A DNA stretch of 39,095 bases, taken from NCBI RefSeq assembly GCF_003061005.1, contig NZ_QAIK01000136.1, positions 41,665-80,759 on the forward strand, in the 5' to 3' direction. Below the pieces are notes generated by a model. The model had not been told where the DNA came from and did not search any database. It saw nothing but the letters and a program-made list of their open reading frames with translations. Source of the stretch: Pseudomonas sp. HMWF021. Lineage in GTDB: Bacteria; Pseudomonadota; Gammaproteobacteria; Pseudomonadales; Pseudomonadaceae. Below, piece after piece: positions 8,644 to 18,110 of this stretch (position 1 is its first letter; the number at the start of each line of letters is the position of its first letter). The position numbers were made by a program, and so were the translations under genes.

Positions 8644-9111
8644 TCATTTGGCGTCTTTGCTAACGGTATTGAGCAGGAATTTACCGATCAGGTCTTCCAG
8701 TACCAGAGACGATTGTGTGTCGTGAATGGTTCCACCATCCTTCAGACGGGTGTCTTCGCCGCCCACGCTGATACCGATGTACTTCTCGCCCAACAGGCCA
8801 GCGGTCAGGATAGACGCTGTGGAGTCGGTCGGCAGGTTGTCGACCTTTTTATCCACTTGCAGGGTGACCCGACCGGTGAAGCTGTCGCGATCCAGATCGA
8901 TGGCCGTGACCTTGCCGATGGTCACACCGGCCATGGTCACTTTGGCTCTGACCGTCAGACCGGCGATATTGTCGAAGTAGGCGTAAAGCTTGTAAGTGTC
9001 GGTGGTCGATGTCGGAGACAGTCCACTGACCCGCAGAGCGAGCAGCAACAAAGCCAGGATCCCTGCCAGCAGGAACAGGCCGACACCGATTTCCAGGGTG
9101 CGGTTTTGCAT
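8644..9111 (-). CDS. mlaD: MlaD, MCE-domain lipid transporter subunit
   Basis: Inner-membrane-anchored MCE protein that forms a hexameric ring with a hydrophobic pore for lipids. It has 155 aa. The N-terminal transmembrane helix spans about residues 8-28, followed by one MCE domain containing the block YFDNIAGLTVRAKVTMAGVTIGKV and the later GLLGEKYIGISVGG. The stop/start of mlaE and mlaD overlap by one base. Single-MCE length identifies MlaD rather than PqiB or YebT. Confidence 0.95.
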   Translation of the reverse strand: MQNRTLEIGVGLFLLAGILALLLLALRVSGLSPTSTTDTYKLYAYFDNIAGLTVRAKVTMAGVTIGKVTAIDLDRDSFTGRVTLQVDKKVDNLPTDSTASILTAGLLGEKYIGISVGGEDTRLKDGGTIHDTQSSLVLEDLIGKFLLNTVSKDAK

Positions 9112-9908
9112 CAGAAATCTCCAAACATCAAAGCGGTCAGAATAAAGTCCAGGCCCAGTACCGCCAGCGAGGCGAATACCACGGTCTTGGTGGTGGCGCG
9201 ACTGATGCCCTCGGAAGTGGGCTCGCAGTCATAGCCTTGGAATACGGCAATCCAGGTCACAACGAAGGCGAAAACGATACTTTTGATGACGCCATTGAGC
9301 ACATCGCTGGTGAAGTTCACACTGTTTTGCATGTTCGCCCAGTAGGAGCCTTCATACACGCCAAGCCAGTCGACAGCTACCCACGAACCGCCCCAGATCC
9401 CCACCACGCTGAAAATCATCGCCAGCACCGGCAGGGATATGAAACCGGCCCACAGACGCGGGGCAATAATGTACTTGAGTGGATCGACGCCGATCATTTC
9501 CAGACTGGAAAGCTGTTCGGTGGACTTCATGTTGCCGATTTCGGCGGTCAGCGCCGAACCGGCACGCCCGGCAAACAGCAACGCCGTCACCACCGGCCCC
9601 AGCTCACGCAGCAAGGTCAGGGCCACCATCTGCCCTACCGCCTGCTCCGAACCGTAGCTCGAGAGAATACTGAAGCCCTGCAGCGCCAGCACCATGCCGA
9701 TGAAGATCCCGGACACGACGATGATCACCAGCGACATGACGCCGACCGAATGCAGTTGCTTGACCAACAGGCCAAAACCGCCGCTGATGCCGCCACGACC
9801 CAGCAGGGCGTGAAACAGGAACAGGGTCGCACGACCAAACACCGCAACGGCGTCGATCGCCGCCTCGCCAAAGCGGCGCACGCGTTCTATCAATGAAATT
9901 CTGCGCAT
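9111..9908 (-). CDS. mlaE: MlaE, permease of phospholipid ABC transporter
   Basis: Integral membrane subunit (MlaE/YrbE family) of the MlaFEDB ABC transporter, 265 aa with five or six hydrophobic segments after an amphipathic N-terminus ([13 protein letters not shown]). Family blocks include [22 protein letters not shown] and [20 protein letters not shown]. Its ATG overlaps the mlaF TGA by one base (TGATG), which indicates coupled translation. Confidence 0.95.
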   Translation of the reverse strand: MRRISLIERVRRFGEAAIDAVAVFGRATLFLFHALLGRGGISGGFGLLVKQLHSVGVMSLVIIVVSGIFIGMVLALQGFSILSSYGSEQAVGQMVALTLLRELGPVVTALLFAGRAGSALTAEIGNMKSTEQLSSLEMIGVDPLKYIIAPRLWAGFISLPVLAMIFSVVGIWGGSWVAVDWLGVYEGSYWANMQNSVNFTSDVLNGVIKSIVFAFVVTWIAVFQGYDCEPTSEGISRATTKTVVFASLAVLGLDFILTALMFGDF

Positions 9909-10717
9909 CAGCGCTTCCCCAGAAGATCTGCGCGGTAATCCGTCGCTGGAAAATGATACGGCACCGGGCCATCGGGGTTGCCGGTCATGAACTGACGGAT
10001 ACGCGGCTCATCCGAATTCATCAATTCGTCCGGCGTGCCCTGCCCCAGCACCTGACCATCACCCACTACATAGATGTAGTCAGCGATACTCGCGGTTTCT
10101 GCCAGGTCGTGGGACACCACGATACTGGTGATACCCAGCGCATCATTGAGCAGACGGATCAAACGGACCAGCACGCCCATGGCGATGGGATCCTGACCGA
10201 CGAACGGCTCGTCGTACATGAGAATCTGCGGGTCGAGGGCAATCGCGCGGGCCAGGGCGACACGACGCTTCATGCCTCCCGAAAGCTCGTCGGGCATCAG
10301 CTCGATAGCGCCGCGCAAGCCAACCGCCTGCAATTTGAGCAGGACGATGTCGCGGATCATCTCGTCCGGCAACTGGGTATGAACACGCAGGGGGAAAGCG
10401 ACGTTCTCGAAGACATCGAGATCGGTGAACAGCGCGCCACTCTGAAACAGCACGCCCATGTGCTTGCGGGCATCGAACAGGTCACTGCGCGAAAGCGCCG
10501 GCAGGTTCTGCCCATTGACCCAGACCTCGCCGCCGGACGGGCGCAATTGAGCCCCCATCAACCGCAACAATGTGGTCTTGCCACACCCGGAAGGCCCCAT
10601 GATGCCGGTGACCTTGCCCCGCGGGATGCGGATATCGACGTTATTGAAAATGCTGCGCGCACCGCGCTTGAAGGAGACTCCCTTCAGCTCGACCGCGTAG
10701 GCGTTATCGGCACTCAT
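9908..10717 (-). CDS. mlaF: MlaF, ATPase of phospholipid ABC transporter
   Basis: ABC ATPase that powers MlaFEDB, which maintains outer-membrane lipid asymmetry. Walker A is GPSGCGKTT from residue 41, the signature is [15 protein letters not shown], and Walker B with DEPFVGQDP follows. The H-loop lies in VVSHDLAET. The C-terminal extension ([14 protein letters not shown]) is the tail that contacts the neighbouring MlaF/MlaB in known structures. It is 269 aa and first gene of mlaFEDCB, preceded by a good sigma-70 promoter. Confidence 0.95.
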   Translation of the reverse strand: MSADNAYAVELKGVSFKRGARSIFNNVDIRIPRGKVTGIMGPSGCGKTTLLRLMGAQLRPSGGEVWVNGQNLPALSRSDLFDARKHMGVLFQSGALFTDLDVFENVAFPLRVHTQLPDEMIRDIVLLKLQAVGLRGAIELMPDELSGGMKRRVALARAIALDPQILMYDEPFVGQDPIAMGVLVRLIRLLNDALGITSIVVSHDLAETASIADYIYVVGDGQVLGQGTPDELMNSDEPRIRQFMTGNPDGPVPYHFPATDYRADLLGKR

Positions 10718-10805
10718 CTAAACTCCTTGCGATGCAGCCTCTCACTCGGACGCCTGGCTTTGCGAAGAAAGCACAAACCTCCCGGGCAGGCCGAACTGGC
10801 GGCGA

Positions 10806-10835
10806 ACTATATCACTGCAAAGGCCAAGCGCCCAA
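10806..10835 (-). promoter_or_regulatory. Predicted sigma-70 promoter of mlaFEDCB
   Basis: On the minus strand, -35 TTGGGC (complement of 10830-10835), an 18-bp spacer and -10 TATAGT (complement of 10806-10811). It lies about 90 nt upstream of the mlaF ATG. Confidence 0.6.
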
Positions 10836-10952
10836 GGCCTGAACCGGGTCGAGTTCGGGGATCTGACAGGCTCGGCGGCGGTTTGGCGGCGTTTTGGTAA
10901 CGAGGAATGACAAAGCACGACGAACTTGCGTGAGGCTTTCCAACATAACCGC

Positions 10953-10958
10953 TATAAT
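10953..10958 (+). promoter_or_regulatory. -10 element upstream of kdsD
   Basis: A perfect TATAAT, 34 nt before the kdsD ATG. The nearest TTG-type -35 (TTGCGT, 10926-10931) is 21 nt away, so the -35 match is poor and an activator or another -35 may be used. It probably starts the kdsD-kdsC-lptCAB transcript. Confidence 0.5.
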
Positions 10959-10992
10959 CGCCGCCTTTTCATCGGGCTATACGATTTCTGAC

Positions 10993-11967
10993 ATGAGCCA
11001 ATCCAGCGACCTGATTCAATCGGCACAACGCACCATCCGCCTCGAAGTGGAAGCCGTACAAGGCTTGTTGCCCCATATCGACGCCGATTTCGTACGCGCT
11101 TGCGAGATGATTCTGGCCAGCAAGGGCCGTGTGGTCGTGGTCGGCATGGGCAAGTCCGGGCACGTCGGCAACAAGATTGCCGCGACCCTGGCCAGCACCG
11201 GCACCCCGGCATTCTTCGTGCACCCGGCCGAAGCCAGCCACGGCGACATGGGGATGATTACCCGCGACGACGTGATCCTCGCCCTCTCCAATTCCGGCTC
11301 GACCAACGAAATCGTCACACTGCTGCCGCTGATCAAGCGTCTGGGCATCCAGTTGATCAGCGTGACCGGCAATCCCCAGTCGCCGCTGGCCAAGGCCGCC
11401 GAAGTCAATCTCAACGTGCACGTCGAACACGAAGCCTGTCCATTGAACCTGGCACCGACTTCCTCGACCACCGCCGCGCTGGTCATGGGCGATGCCCTGG
11501 CCGTGGCGCTGCTGGAAGCGCGTGGGTTCACCGCCGAAGACTTCGCCTTTTCGCACCCGGGCGGCGCACTGGGCCGCCGACTACTGCTGAAGGTGGAAAA
11601 CGTCATGCACGCAGGGCAAGAGCTGCCGCAAGTACAGCGCGGTACACTGCTCAAGGACGCACTGATGGAAATGACCCGCAAGGGTCTGGGCATGACCGTG
11701 ATCCTCGAAGAGAGCGGCAAGCTCGCCGGAATCTTCACTGACGGCGACTTGCGCCGCACCCTTGATCGCAGCATCGATATCCGCAGCGCGACCATCGACC
11801 AGGTCATGACCGCACACGGCAAAACCGCCCGGCCCGAGATGCTCGCCGCCGAGGCCCTGAAAATCATGGAAGACCACCGAATCAACGCATTGGTTGTCGT
11901 GGATGAAGAAGACCGCCCGATAGGCGCCTTCAACCTCTCCGATCTGCTGCGTGCAGGAGTGATGTAA
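10993..11967 (+). CDS. kdsD: Arabinose-5-phosphate isomerase KdsD
   Basis: Interconverts ribulose-5-phosphate and arabinose-5-phosphate, the first step toward Kdo in LPS. From the ATG at 10993 the protein is 324 aa beginning MSQSSDLIQ. The open frame extends upstream to 10894, but that region contains the likely promoter and no family similarity. The SIS domain at about 35-165 has GMGKSGHVGNKIAATLASTG and HPAEASHGDMG. Two CBS domains occupy about 205-324. The ribosome site is weak. Its TAA overlaps the kdsC ATG. Confidence 0.95.
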   Translation: MSQSSDLIQSAQRTIRLEVEAVQGLLPHIDADFVRACEMILASKGRVVVVGMGKSGHVGNKIAATLASTGTPAFFVHPAEASHGDMGMITRDDVILALSNSGSTNEIVTLLPLIKRLGIQLISVTGNPQSPLAKAAEVNLNVHVEHEACPLNLAPTSSTTAALVMGDALAVALLEARGFTAEDFAFSHPGGALGRRLLLKVENVMHAGQELPQVQRGTLLKDALMEMTRKGLGMTVILEESGKLAGIFTDGDLRRTLDRSIDIRSATIDQVMTAHGKTARPEMLAAEALKIMEDHRINALVVVDEEDRPIGAFNLSDLLRAGVM

Positions 11968-12491
11968 TGACGACCGATCTGCTGCAGCGCGGCAAAGCGA
12001 TCAAACTGGCGGTATTCGACGTCGATGGCGTCCTCACCGACGGGCGCCTGTACTTCCTTGAAGACGGCAGCGAATTCAAGACGTTCAACACCCTCGACGG
12101 TCAGGGCATCAAGATGCTGATGAACGCCGGCGTGGAGACAGCCATCATCAGTGGCCGCAAGACTCCGGTGGTTGAGCGCCGGGCGAAAAACCTCGGCATT
12201 CCGCACCTGTTCCAGGGCCGCGAGGACAAATTGGTGGTTCTTGACGGTCTTCTTGAGCAACTGGGCCTAAGCTATGAACAGGTCGCCTACCTCGGTGACG
12301 ACCTGCCTGACCTGCCGGTCATCCGCCGCGTCGGTTTGGGCATGGCTGTCGCCAACGCCGCCGAATTCGTCCGCGAGCACGCCCATGGTGTGACCCGCGC
12401 CCGCGGCGGCGAAGGTGCCGCCCGCGAATTCTGCGAATTGATCCTGCGCGCCCAGGGCTGCCTCGATGCCGCCCATGCCGCGTACCTGTGA
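11967..12491 (+). CDS. kdsC: 3-deoxy-D-manno-octulosonate 8-phosphate phosphatase
   Basis: HAD-superfamily phosphatase that releases Kdo from Kdo-8-phosphate. It has 174 aa with no cap domain, as usual for the tetrameric KdsC. The nucleophile and acid are D18 and D20 in FDVDGVLTDG. Motif II Ser/Thr lies in AIISGRKTPVVE, and motif III Asp pair is in YLGDDLPDLPV. It overlaps kdsD by one base and runs directly into lptC, which joins Kdo synthesis to LPS export. Confidence 0.96.
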   Translation: MTTDLLQRGKAIKLAVFDVDGVLTDGRLYFLEDGSEFKTFNTLDGQGIKMLMNAGVETAIISGRKTPVVERRAKNLGIPHLFQGREDKLVVLDGLLEQLGLSYEQVAYLGDDLPDLPVIRRVGLGMAVANAAEFVREHAHGVTRARGGEGAAREFCELILRAQGCLDAAHAAYL

Positions 12492-12499
12492 GCCAAACC

Positions 12500-13072
12500 A
12501 TGTTTAGCAAAAAATTTCGCAACTTCCTGCTGTTCGGCTGCATCGCGGCGATATTTGCCGCAGTCGGCTACTGGAACATCAGTCCGGAACGCTTCCTCGA
12601 CAAGCCTCCGGTGACGACCGAAGAAAGCCCGATCGACTGGTACGCGACCAATACGCATACCCTGCAGTACCTGCCGGACGGCAAAGTGCAATATGAAATG
12701 ACGTCCGAAAAATCCGAGCACATGAAAGCGACCGACATCACGCTCGTCACCAAACCAGACCTGAACATGTACCGCGGCACAGAATTCCCGTGGCACGTGA
12801 CCAGCGAGCGCGGCGAAGTGAATTCGGGCGGCACCGAGGTTGAACTGATCGACTCGGTTCGCGTCAAGCGCACGGATGAAAAGAACCGCGACCTCCTGAT
12901 CACCAGCACCCGCATGACCGTGTTCCCGCAGCAGGAATATGCGCAGACCGCGCAACCCGTTAGAATCGACGGCGCTGGCGGCACATCGACTGGCGTGGGA
13001 ATGAAGGCGTATTTGAAGGAAAGCAGGATACACCTGCTATCGAACGTAAGAGGACAGTATGAGGCTCGTTAA
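12500..13072 (+). CDS. lptC: LptC, LPS export bitopic inner-membrane protein
   Basis: Inner-membrane protein that receives LPS from LptB2FG and hands it to LptA. From the ATG at 12500 it has 190 aa, the common Pseudomonas length. An upstream GTG at 12488, overlapping the kdsC TGA, is an alternative start. The single membrane helix lies at about 8-24 (FLLFGCIAAIFAAVGYW). The rest is a periplasmic beta-jellyroll. Its last 14 nt overlap lptA. Confidence 0.92.
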   Translation: MFSKKFRNFLLFGCIAAIFAAVGYWNISPERFLDKPPVTTEESPIDWYATNTHTLQYLPDGKVQYEMTSEKSEHMKATDITLVTKPDLNMYRGTEFPWHVTSERGEVNSGGTEVELIDSVRVKRTDEKNRDLLITSTRMTVFPQQEYAQTAQPVRIDGAGGTSTGVGMKAYLKESRIHLLSNVRGQYEAR

Positions 13073-13604
13073 AACCCTCCCTATTTTGCTCAGTCTGGGC
13101 GCAGCACTGGGAAGCGTGAGCGCCTGGGCTCTGCCGAACGATCAGCAGCAACCTATTCGCATTCAGGCCGACGACGCCCAACTGGACGACAAGAACGGCG
13201 TCGCCACCTATAAAGGTGACGTGATCATCACCCAGGGCTCGATGATCGTTAAAGGCAATACGGTGACCATCACCCGTACCCCGACCGGCGATATCGACGT
13301 GGTGACCTCGGTGGGCAACCTTGCCTACTTCGAGCAACTGCAGACCCAGGGTGACACCAAGCCTGTACAGGGCTGGGGCGTGACGATTCAATACCATGCC
13401 GCACAAAACCGCGTCGTGCTGATCGACAAGGCCAAGGTTGTCGACAAGGACAACAACACCACGCAGGGCGAGAAAATCGTCTATGACACGGTGAAGAAAC
13501 TGGCCAGCGCCGGCCGCGCTACCGGCAGTAAAGTCACCGAGGCGCGTCCACGCATCGACATGGTGATCCAGCCGAAGAAGAAAACCGACGAGAAAACCCA
13601 GTAA
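13059..13604 (+). CDS. lptA: LptA, periplasmic LPS bridge protein
   Basis: Periplasmic OstA-fold protein that oligomerises to bridge LptC and LptD for LPS transport. It has 181 aa with a signal peptide cleaved after SAWA (about residue 24). The beta-jellyroll region begins [22 protein letters not shown] Lys-rich tail ([13 protein letters not shown]) ends the protein. Its TAA overlaps the lptB ATG by one base. Confidence 0.95.
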   Translation: MRLVKTLPILLSLGAALGSVSAWALPNDQQQPIRIQADDAQLDDKNGVATYKGDVIITQGSMIVKGNTVTITRTPTGDIDVVTSVGNLAYFEQLQTQGDTKPVQGWGVTIQYHAAQNRVVLIDKAKVVDKDNNTTQGEKIVYDTVKKLASAGRATGSKVTEARPRIDMVIQPKKKTDEKTQ

Positions 13605-14329
13605 TGGCAACTCTGAAAGCTCAGCACCTGGCCAAGGCCTATAAAAGCCGCCAGGTCGTGCGCGACGTCAGCCTGTCGATCGACAGCGGCCAGATCGTCG
13701 GCCTGCTTGGCCCGAACGGCGCCGGCAAGACCACCTGTTTCTACATGATCGTCGGCCTGGTGCAGGCCGACCAGGGCCGCGTACTGATCGACGACCTGGA
13801 CGTCAGCCATCAACCGATGCATGGCCGCGCCAAGGCCGGTATCGGCTATCTGCCGCAAGAAGCGTCGATCTTCCGCAAACTGTCGGTAGCCGACAACATC
13901 ATGGCCATCCTCGAGACCCGCAAGGAGCTCGACAAGGCCGGTCGTCGCAAGGAGCTGGAAAGCCTGTTGCAGGAATTCCACATCAGCCACATTCGCGACA
14001 ACCTCGGCATGAGCCTGTCCGGTGGCGAACGCCGCCGGGTGGAAATCGCTCGCGCCCTGGCAACCGCTCCGAAATTCATCCTGCTCGACGAACCGTTCGC
14101 CGGTGTCGACCCGATTTCGGTCGGCGACATCAAGCAGATCATCCACCACCTCAAGGCCAAGGGCATCGGTGTCCTGATCACCGACCACAACGTGCGCGAG
14201 ACCCTGGATATCTGCGAAACCGCTTACATCGTCAACGATGGTCAACTGATCGCCGAAGGTGATGCCGCGACCATCCTCGCCAACGACCTGGTGAAGGAAG
14301 TGTATCTGGGCCACGAGTTCCGCCTTTAA
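13604..14329 (+). CDS. lptB: LptB, ATPase of the LPS exporter
   Basis: Cytoplasmic ATPase of LptB2FG that extracts LPS from the inner membrane. It is 241 aa with Walker A GPNGAGKT (36-43), Q-loop in [10 protein letters not shown], signature [15 protein letters not shown], Walker [14 protein letters not shown] and the H-loop in [13 protein letters not shown]. lptF and lptG are not in the window, as is usual. A weak hairpin follows, but the downstream rpoN has its own -10 candidate. Confidence 0.97.
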   Translation: MATLKAQHLAKAYKSRQVVRDVSLSIDSGQIVGLLGPNGAGKTTCFYMIVGLVQADQGRVLIDDLDVSHQPMHGRAKAGIGYLPQEASIFRKLSVADNIMAILETRKELDKAGRRKELESLLQEFHISHIRDNLGMSLSGGERRRVEIARALATAPKFILLDEPFAGVDPISVGDIKQIIHHLKAKGIGVLITDHNVRETLDICETAYIVNDGQLIAEGDAATILANDLVKEVYLGHEFRL

Positions 14330-14365
14330 GGCGCAACTGCATTCGGCCAATCGTCCGGGTGCTGT

Positions 14366-14390
14366 AACGATGAAGCATCGTTTATTCGCT
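14366..14390 (+). terminator. Weak terminator or hairpin after lptB
   Basis: AACGATG (14366-14372) and CATCGTT (14376-14382) form a 7-bp stem with a 3-nt loop, then TATTCGCTTTT. It probably allows partial read-through into rpoN. Confidence 0.45.
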
Positions 14391-14434
14391 TTTAATTGTT
14401 ACAGCGCTCTAGGCAAACACTTCAGTTTCAGGCA

Positions 14435-14440
14435 TATAAT
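14435..14440 (+). promoter_or_regulatory. -10 element upstream of rpoN
   Basis: A perfect TATAAT 77 nt before the rpoN start, with no convincing -35 at 16-18 nt. Short GC-rich inverted repeats (GGCGC...GCGCC) lie between it and the start codon. Confidence 0.45.
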
Positions 14441-14517
14441 TTGCTTAAGTTTGGCGCTCCGGCGCCCTGTAGTGGATGGCGCATGCGCGCCGGCGAATAA
14501 GGTGTTAAGCCCCTGCC

Positions 14518-16011
14518 ATGAAACCATCGCTAGTCTTGAGAATGGGCCAGCAGCTGACGATGACACCGCAGCTGCAACAGGCCATCCGCCTGCTCCAATT
14601 GTCGACCCTGGACCTGCAACAGGAAATCCAGGAGGCCCTGGAATCCAATCCGATGCTCGAACGCCAGGAAGAAGGCGACGACTTCGATAACTCCGATCCT
14701 TTGGCCGACAACGCCGAACAAAAACCCAACACTGAAATCCAGGAACCGTCCTATCAGGAATCTGCCCCGACGGTGGATAACCTGGAAGAGGGTGAATGGA
14801 ACGAACGCATTCCCAACGAGCTGCCTGTCGACACCGCCTGGGAAGACGTCTACCAGACCAGCGCCAGCAGCCTGCCCAGCAGCGACGATGACGAGTGGGA
14901 CTTCACCACCCGCACCTCTGCCGGCGAAAGCCTGCAAAGCCATTTGCTGTGGCAATTGAACCTGGCGCCGATGTCCGACACCGACCGCCTGATCGCTGTG
15001 ACCCTGATCGACTGCATCAACAATCAGGGCTACCTCGACGAAACCCTCGAAGAAATTCTCGACGCCTTTGATCCGGAGCTCGACATCGAGCTGGACGAGA
15101 TCGAAGCCGTCCTGCACCGCATTCAGCAATTCGAACCGGCTGGCATCGGCGCGCGCAACCTTGGCGAGTGCCTGCTTTTGCAACTGCGTCAGCTCCCGGC
15201 CAAAACTGCGTGGCTGAATGAAGCCAAGCGTCTGGTCAGCGATTACATCGACCTGCTTGGGAGTCGCGACTACAGCCAGTTGATGCGACGCATGAAGCTC
15301 AAGGAGGATGAGCTGCGCCAGGTCATCGAACTGGTGCAGAGCCTCAACCCGCGCCCCGGCTCACAGATCGAATCCACTGAAGCCGAGTACGTCGTGCCCG
15401 ACGTCATCGTGCGCAAGGACAACGAGCGCTGGCTGGTCGAGTTGAATCAAGAGTCCGTACCCCGGTTGCGGGTCAACGCGCAGTACGCCGGTTTTGTCCG
15501 TCGCGCCGACACCAGCGCCGATAACACGTTCATGCGCAACCAGTTGCAGGAAGCGCGCTGGTTTATCAAGAGCCTGCAAAGCCGTAACGAAACCCTGATG
15601 AAAGTTGCCACCCAGATCGTCGAACATCAGCGTGGTTTTCTGGAATACGGCGACGAAGCCATGAAGCCGTTGGTTCTGCATGACATCGCCGAAGCGGTCG
15701 GCATGCACGAATCGACGATTTCCCGGGTTACCACCCAGAAGTTCATGCATACCCCTCGGGGTATTTATGAATTGAAATACTTTTTCTCCAGCCATGTCAG
15801 CACCTCCGAAGGCGGCGAATGCTCGTCCACGGCGATCCGCGCGATCATCAAAAAACTCGTTGCAGCGGAAAATCAGAAAAAGCCGTTGAGTGACAGCAAG
15901 ATCGCTGGTTTACTGGAGGCACAAGGCATTCAGGTGGCTCGCCGCACCGTCGCCAAGTACCGCGAATCCCTCGGAATCGCGCCTTCGAGCGAACGCAAGC
16001 GGTTGATGTAA
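14518..16011 (+). CDS. rpoN: RNA polymerase sigma-54 factor
   Basis: Alternative sigma factor for -24/-12 promoters, which need AAA+ enhancer-binding proteins. The 497-aa protein has the Gln/Leu-rich region I ([19 protein letters not shown], 9-27), an acidic variable region II (about 55-125), the core-binding domain, and a C-terminal HTH. The RpoN box [10 protein letters not shown] is at 474-483. It is followed by hpf, ptsN, rapZ and ptsO, the classic sigma-54/PTS-Ntr cluster. Confidence 0.98.
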   Translation: MKPSLVLRMGQQLTMTPQLQQAIRLLQLSTLDLQQEIQEALESNPMLERQEEGDDFDNSDPLADNAEQKPNTEIQEPSYQESAPTVDNLEEGEWNERIPNELPVDTAWEDVYQTSASSLPSSDDDEWDFTTRTSAGESLQSHLLWQLNLAPMSDTDRLIAVTLIDCINNQGYLDETLEEILDAFDPELDIELDEIEAVLHRIQQFEPAGIGARNLGECLLLQLRQLPAKTAWLNEAKRLVSDYIDLLGSRDYSQLMRRMKLKEDELRQVIELVQSLNPRPGSQIESTEAEYVVPDVIVRKDNERWLVELNQESVPRLRVNAQYAGFVRRADTSADNTFMRNQLQEARWFIKSLQSRNETLMKVATQIVEHQRGFLEYGDEAMKPLVLHDIAEAVGMHESTISRVTTQKFMHTPRGIYELKYFFSSHVSTSEGGECSSTAIRAIIKKLVAAENQKKPLSDSKIAGLLEAQGIQVARRTVAKYRESLGIAPSSERKRLM

Positions 16012-16084
16012 GCCACGTTACAGCGTTCCAGTGGCAGGCTCTTCGGCCTGCCGCTTTATGCACTGGCAACGAAGGAGAAGCTGT

Positions 16085-16393
16085 ATGCAAGTCAACATCA
16101 GTGGACACCAACTGGAAGTGACCGAACCTCTGCGCACCTACATCAACGAGAAACTCGAACGATTGGAGCGCCATTTCGACAAGATCACCAACGTGCAAGT
16201 CACGATGTGTGTCGAAAAGCTGAAGCAGAAAATCGAAGCCACCTTGCATATTCCCGGCAGCGAAGTGGTCGCCAACGCAGAAGATACCGACATGTACGCT
16301 GCGATCGACTCACTGACCGACAAGCTGGATCGCCAACTCAAAAAGCATAAGGAAAAGACCCAGAGCCTCCTTCAGGGCGCAACAGGTCGTTAA
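16085..16393 (+). CDS. hpf: Short ribosome hibernation promoting factor
   Basis: Binds the 30S decoding channel and promotes formation of inactive 100S ribosomes in stationary phase. The start is the ATG at 16085 (MQVNISGHQLEVTEPLRTY), with AAGGAG 8 nt upstream, giving 102 aa. That is the short form without the dimerising C-terminal domain. The beta-alpha-beta-beta-beta-alpha fold is recognisable, with a Lys-rich second helix (KLDRQLKKHKEK). It is 73 nt downstream of rpoN. Confidence 0.95.
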   Translation: MQVNISGHQLEVTEPLRTYINEKLERLERHFDKITNVQVTMCVEKLKQKIEATLHIPGSEVVANAEDTDMYAAIDSLTDKLDRQLKKHKEKTQSLLQGATGR

Positions 16394-16405
16394 CACCCCC
16401 AACCC

Positions 16406-16870
16406 ATGATCCGACTTGAAAGTATCCTGACCCCCGGCCGTTCCCTGGTGAACGTGCCGGGAGGCAGTAAAAAGAAAGCCCTTGAACAGATTGCCAACCT
16501 GATCGCCCGCGAAGTGCCGGATCTGGAGATGCAAGATGTCTTCGAGGCACTGATCGCCCGTGAGAAACTCGGTTCTACCGGTTTCGGCAACGGCATCGCC
16601 ATCCCCCACTGTCGTCTCAAAGGCTGCGAAGCGCCCATCAGCGCCTTGATGCACCTTGATGCCCCCATCGATTTCGATGCCATCGACGGCGCACCGGTTG
16701 ACCTGCTGTTTGTCCTGCTGGTCCCGCAAGCGGCCACCGATGCTCACCTGGAATTACTGCGCCAGATCGCCAGCATGCTCGATCGCAAGGAAGTGCGCGA
16801 AAGACTGCGCAGCGCACCGAGCAACGAAGCCTTGTATCAGGTCGTCCTGAGCGAGCAGAACGGTCACTAA
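16406..16870 (+). CDS. ptsN: Nitrogen PTS EIIA component
   Basis: EIIA-Ntr protein of the regulatory nitrogen phosphotransferase chain (PtsP-PtsO-PtsN), which affects K+ homeostasis and sigma-54-related gene control. It has 154 aa. The phosphorylated His is H68 in [11 protein letters not shown]. It lies 12 nt after hpf and 2 nt before rapZ. Confidence 0.96.
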   Translation: MIRLESILTPGRSLVNVPGGSKKKALEQIANLIAREVPDLEMQDVFEALIAREKLGSTGFGNGIAIPHCRLKGCEAPISALMHLDAPIDFDAIDGAPVDLLFVLLVPQAATDAHLELLRQIASMLDRKEVRERLRSAPSNEALYQVVLSEQNGH

Positions 16871-16872
16871 TC

Positions 16873-17730
16873 ATGCGCTTGATCATTGTCAGCGGCCGTT
16901 CCGGCTCGGGTAAAAGTACTGCCCTGAATGTCCTTGAGGACAACGGCTATTACTGCATCGACAACCTGCCTGCCGGGTTGTTGCCGGAATTGGCCGAACG
17001 CGCACTGGTTCACACCGAGCTGGCCCAGCCGCTGGTAGCCGTGTCGATCGACGCGCGCAACCTGCCTAGCCACCTGTCGCGCTTCCCCGAGTTGCTGGAA
17101 GAAGTCCGCGCCCGCCACATCCAGTGCGATGTGCTGTATCTGGATGCCGATGAAGAAACCCTGCTCAAGCGCTTTTCGGAAACACGCCGTCGTCACCCGC
17201 TGAGCACGGCCAACCGTTCACTGGCCGAAGCGATCAACGATGAGACCGCCCTGCTCGGCCCGATTGCCGACCTGGCCGACCTCAAGGTCAACACGACCAA
17301 TCTGAATCTGTACCAGCTGCGCGATACGATCAAGCTGCGCCTGCTGAATCAGCCCGAGCCGGGCACGGCGTTTCTGGTCGAATCGTTCGGCTTCAAGCGC
17401 GGCATGCCGGTGGATGCAGATCTGGTGTTCGATGTGCGCTGCCTGCCAAACCCTTACTGGAAGCCAGAGCTGCGCGCACAATCCGGTCTGGATGCACCGG
17501 TGGCCGAATATCTGGCGGCGCAACCAGAGGTCGAAGAGATGTTCCAGGACATCTTCGGCTACCTGAACAAGTGGCTGCCGCGCTTTGCGGCGAGCAATCG
17601 CGCCTACGTCACCATTGCCATTGGGTGTACCGGCGGACATCACCGCTCCGTTTACCTGACCGAACGTCTGGGTCAGGCCCTGCAGAAAACCCTGAAGAAT
17701 GTCCAGGTTCGCCACCGCGACCTCACTTAA
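16873..17730 (+). CDS. rapZ: RapZ-family nucleotide-binding protein
   Basis: P-loop protein of 285 aa. In enterics it is an RNA adapter that targets sRNA GlmZ to RNase E and senses glucosamine-6-phosphate. Its targets in Pseudomonas are less clear. Walker A is GRSGSGKS (8-15). A Walker-B-like LYLDADEE follows. The C-terminal domain contains [18 protein letters not shown], the conserved block for metabolite and RNA binding. It sits in the rpoN cluster between ptsN and ptsO. Confidence 0.94.
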   Translation: MRLIIVSGRSGSGKSTALNVLEDNGYYCIDNLPAGLLPELAERALVHTELAQPLVAVSIDARNLPSHLSRFPELLEEVRARHIQCDVLYLDADEETLLKRFSETRRRHPLSTANRSLAEAINDETALLGPIADLADLKVNTTNLNLYQLRDTIKLRLLNQPEPGTAFLVESFGFKRGMPVDADLVFDVRCLPNPYWKPELRAQSGLDAPVAEYLAAQPEVEEMFQDIFGYLNKWLPRFAASNRAYVTIAIGCTGGHHRSVYLTERLGQALQKTLKNVQVRHRDLT

Positions 17731-17745
17731 AGGATTCACACCGCG

Positions 17746-18021
17746 ATGCCTGCTCTGGAAATCGAAATCATCAATAAACTCGGCTTGCATGCCCGAGCGT
17801 CGGCAAAATTCGTCGGGGTGGCGGGACAGTATCCGGACTGTACGATCAGAGTGGGTCGCACGCCGGAGACTACGGTCGATGGCAAAAGCATCATGGCGAT
17901 GATGATGCTGGCCGCCGGCAAGGGTACAAAGATCTATCTGAGTACCGAGGGCCATCAGGAGCAGGAAGCCCTGGATGCGCTGGTGGCGTTGATCAACAAC
18001 TACTTCGACGAGGGTGGTTGA
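17746..18021 (+). CDS. ptsO: Nitrogen PTS phosphocarrier NPr
   Basis: HPr-like phosphocarrier of 91 aa that passes phosphate from PtsP to PtsN. The active His is H15 in LGLHARASAKF. The conserved Ser region GKSIMAMMMLAAGKG follows. It is the last gene of the cluster. A REP pair immediately downstream probably ends the transcript. Confidence 0.95.
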   Translation: MPALEIEIINKLGLHARASAKFVGVAGQYPDCTIRVGRTPETTVDGKSIMAMMMLAAGKGTKIYLSTEGHQEQEALDALVALINNYFDEGG

Positions 18022-18034
18022 TCGTTAAAAAATC

Positions 18035-18110
18035 AAAAGATCGCAGCCTGCGGCAGCTCCTACAGTGAACGCATTCCAATGTAGAAGCTGCCGCAGGCTG
18101 CGATCTTTTT
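18035..18110. repeat. REP pair 1 (REPIN, inward-reversed configuration)
   Basis: Two inverted copies of a P. fluorescens-type REP: arms 18035-18064 (AAAAGATCGCAGCCTG...) and 18081-18110 (GTAGAAGCTGCC...GATCTTTTT), with a 16-nt spacer. The order of the arms is the reverse of the other three pairs in the window. The T-runs at both ends and the strong stem suggest it also acts as a terminator between convergent ptsO and the ZIP gene. The right end abuts the ZIP stop codon. Confidence 0.85.

Noticed and set aside
10894..10992. N-terminal extension of KdsD starting at 10894
   Set aside because: The extension spans the TATAAT at 10953-10958, and the family N-terminus is at 10993.
14330..14517. Sigma-54 autoregulatory promoter before rpoN
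   Set aside because: No GG-N10-GC pair of the -24/-12 type with a proper TGGC/TTGC context was found. Only a sigma-70-like -10 is visible.
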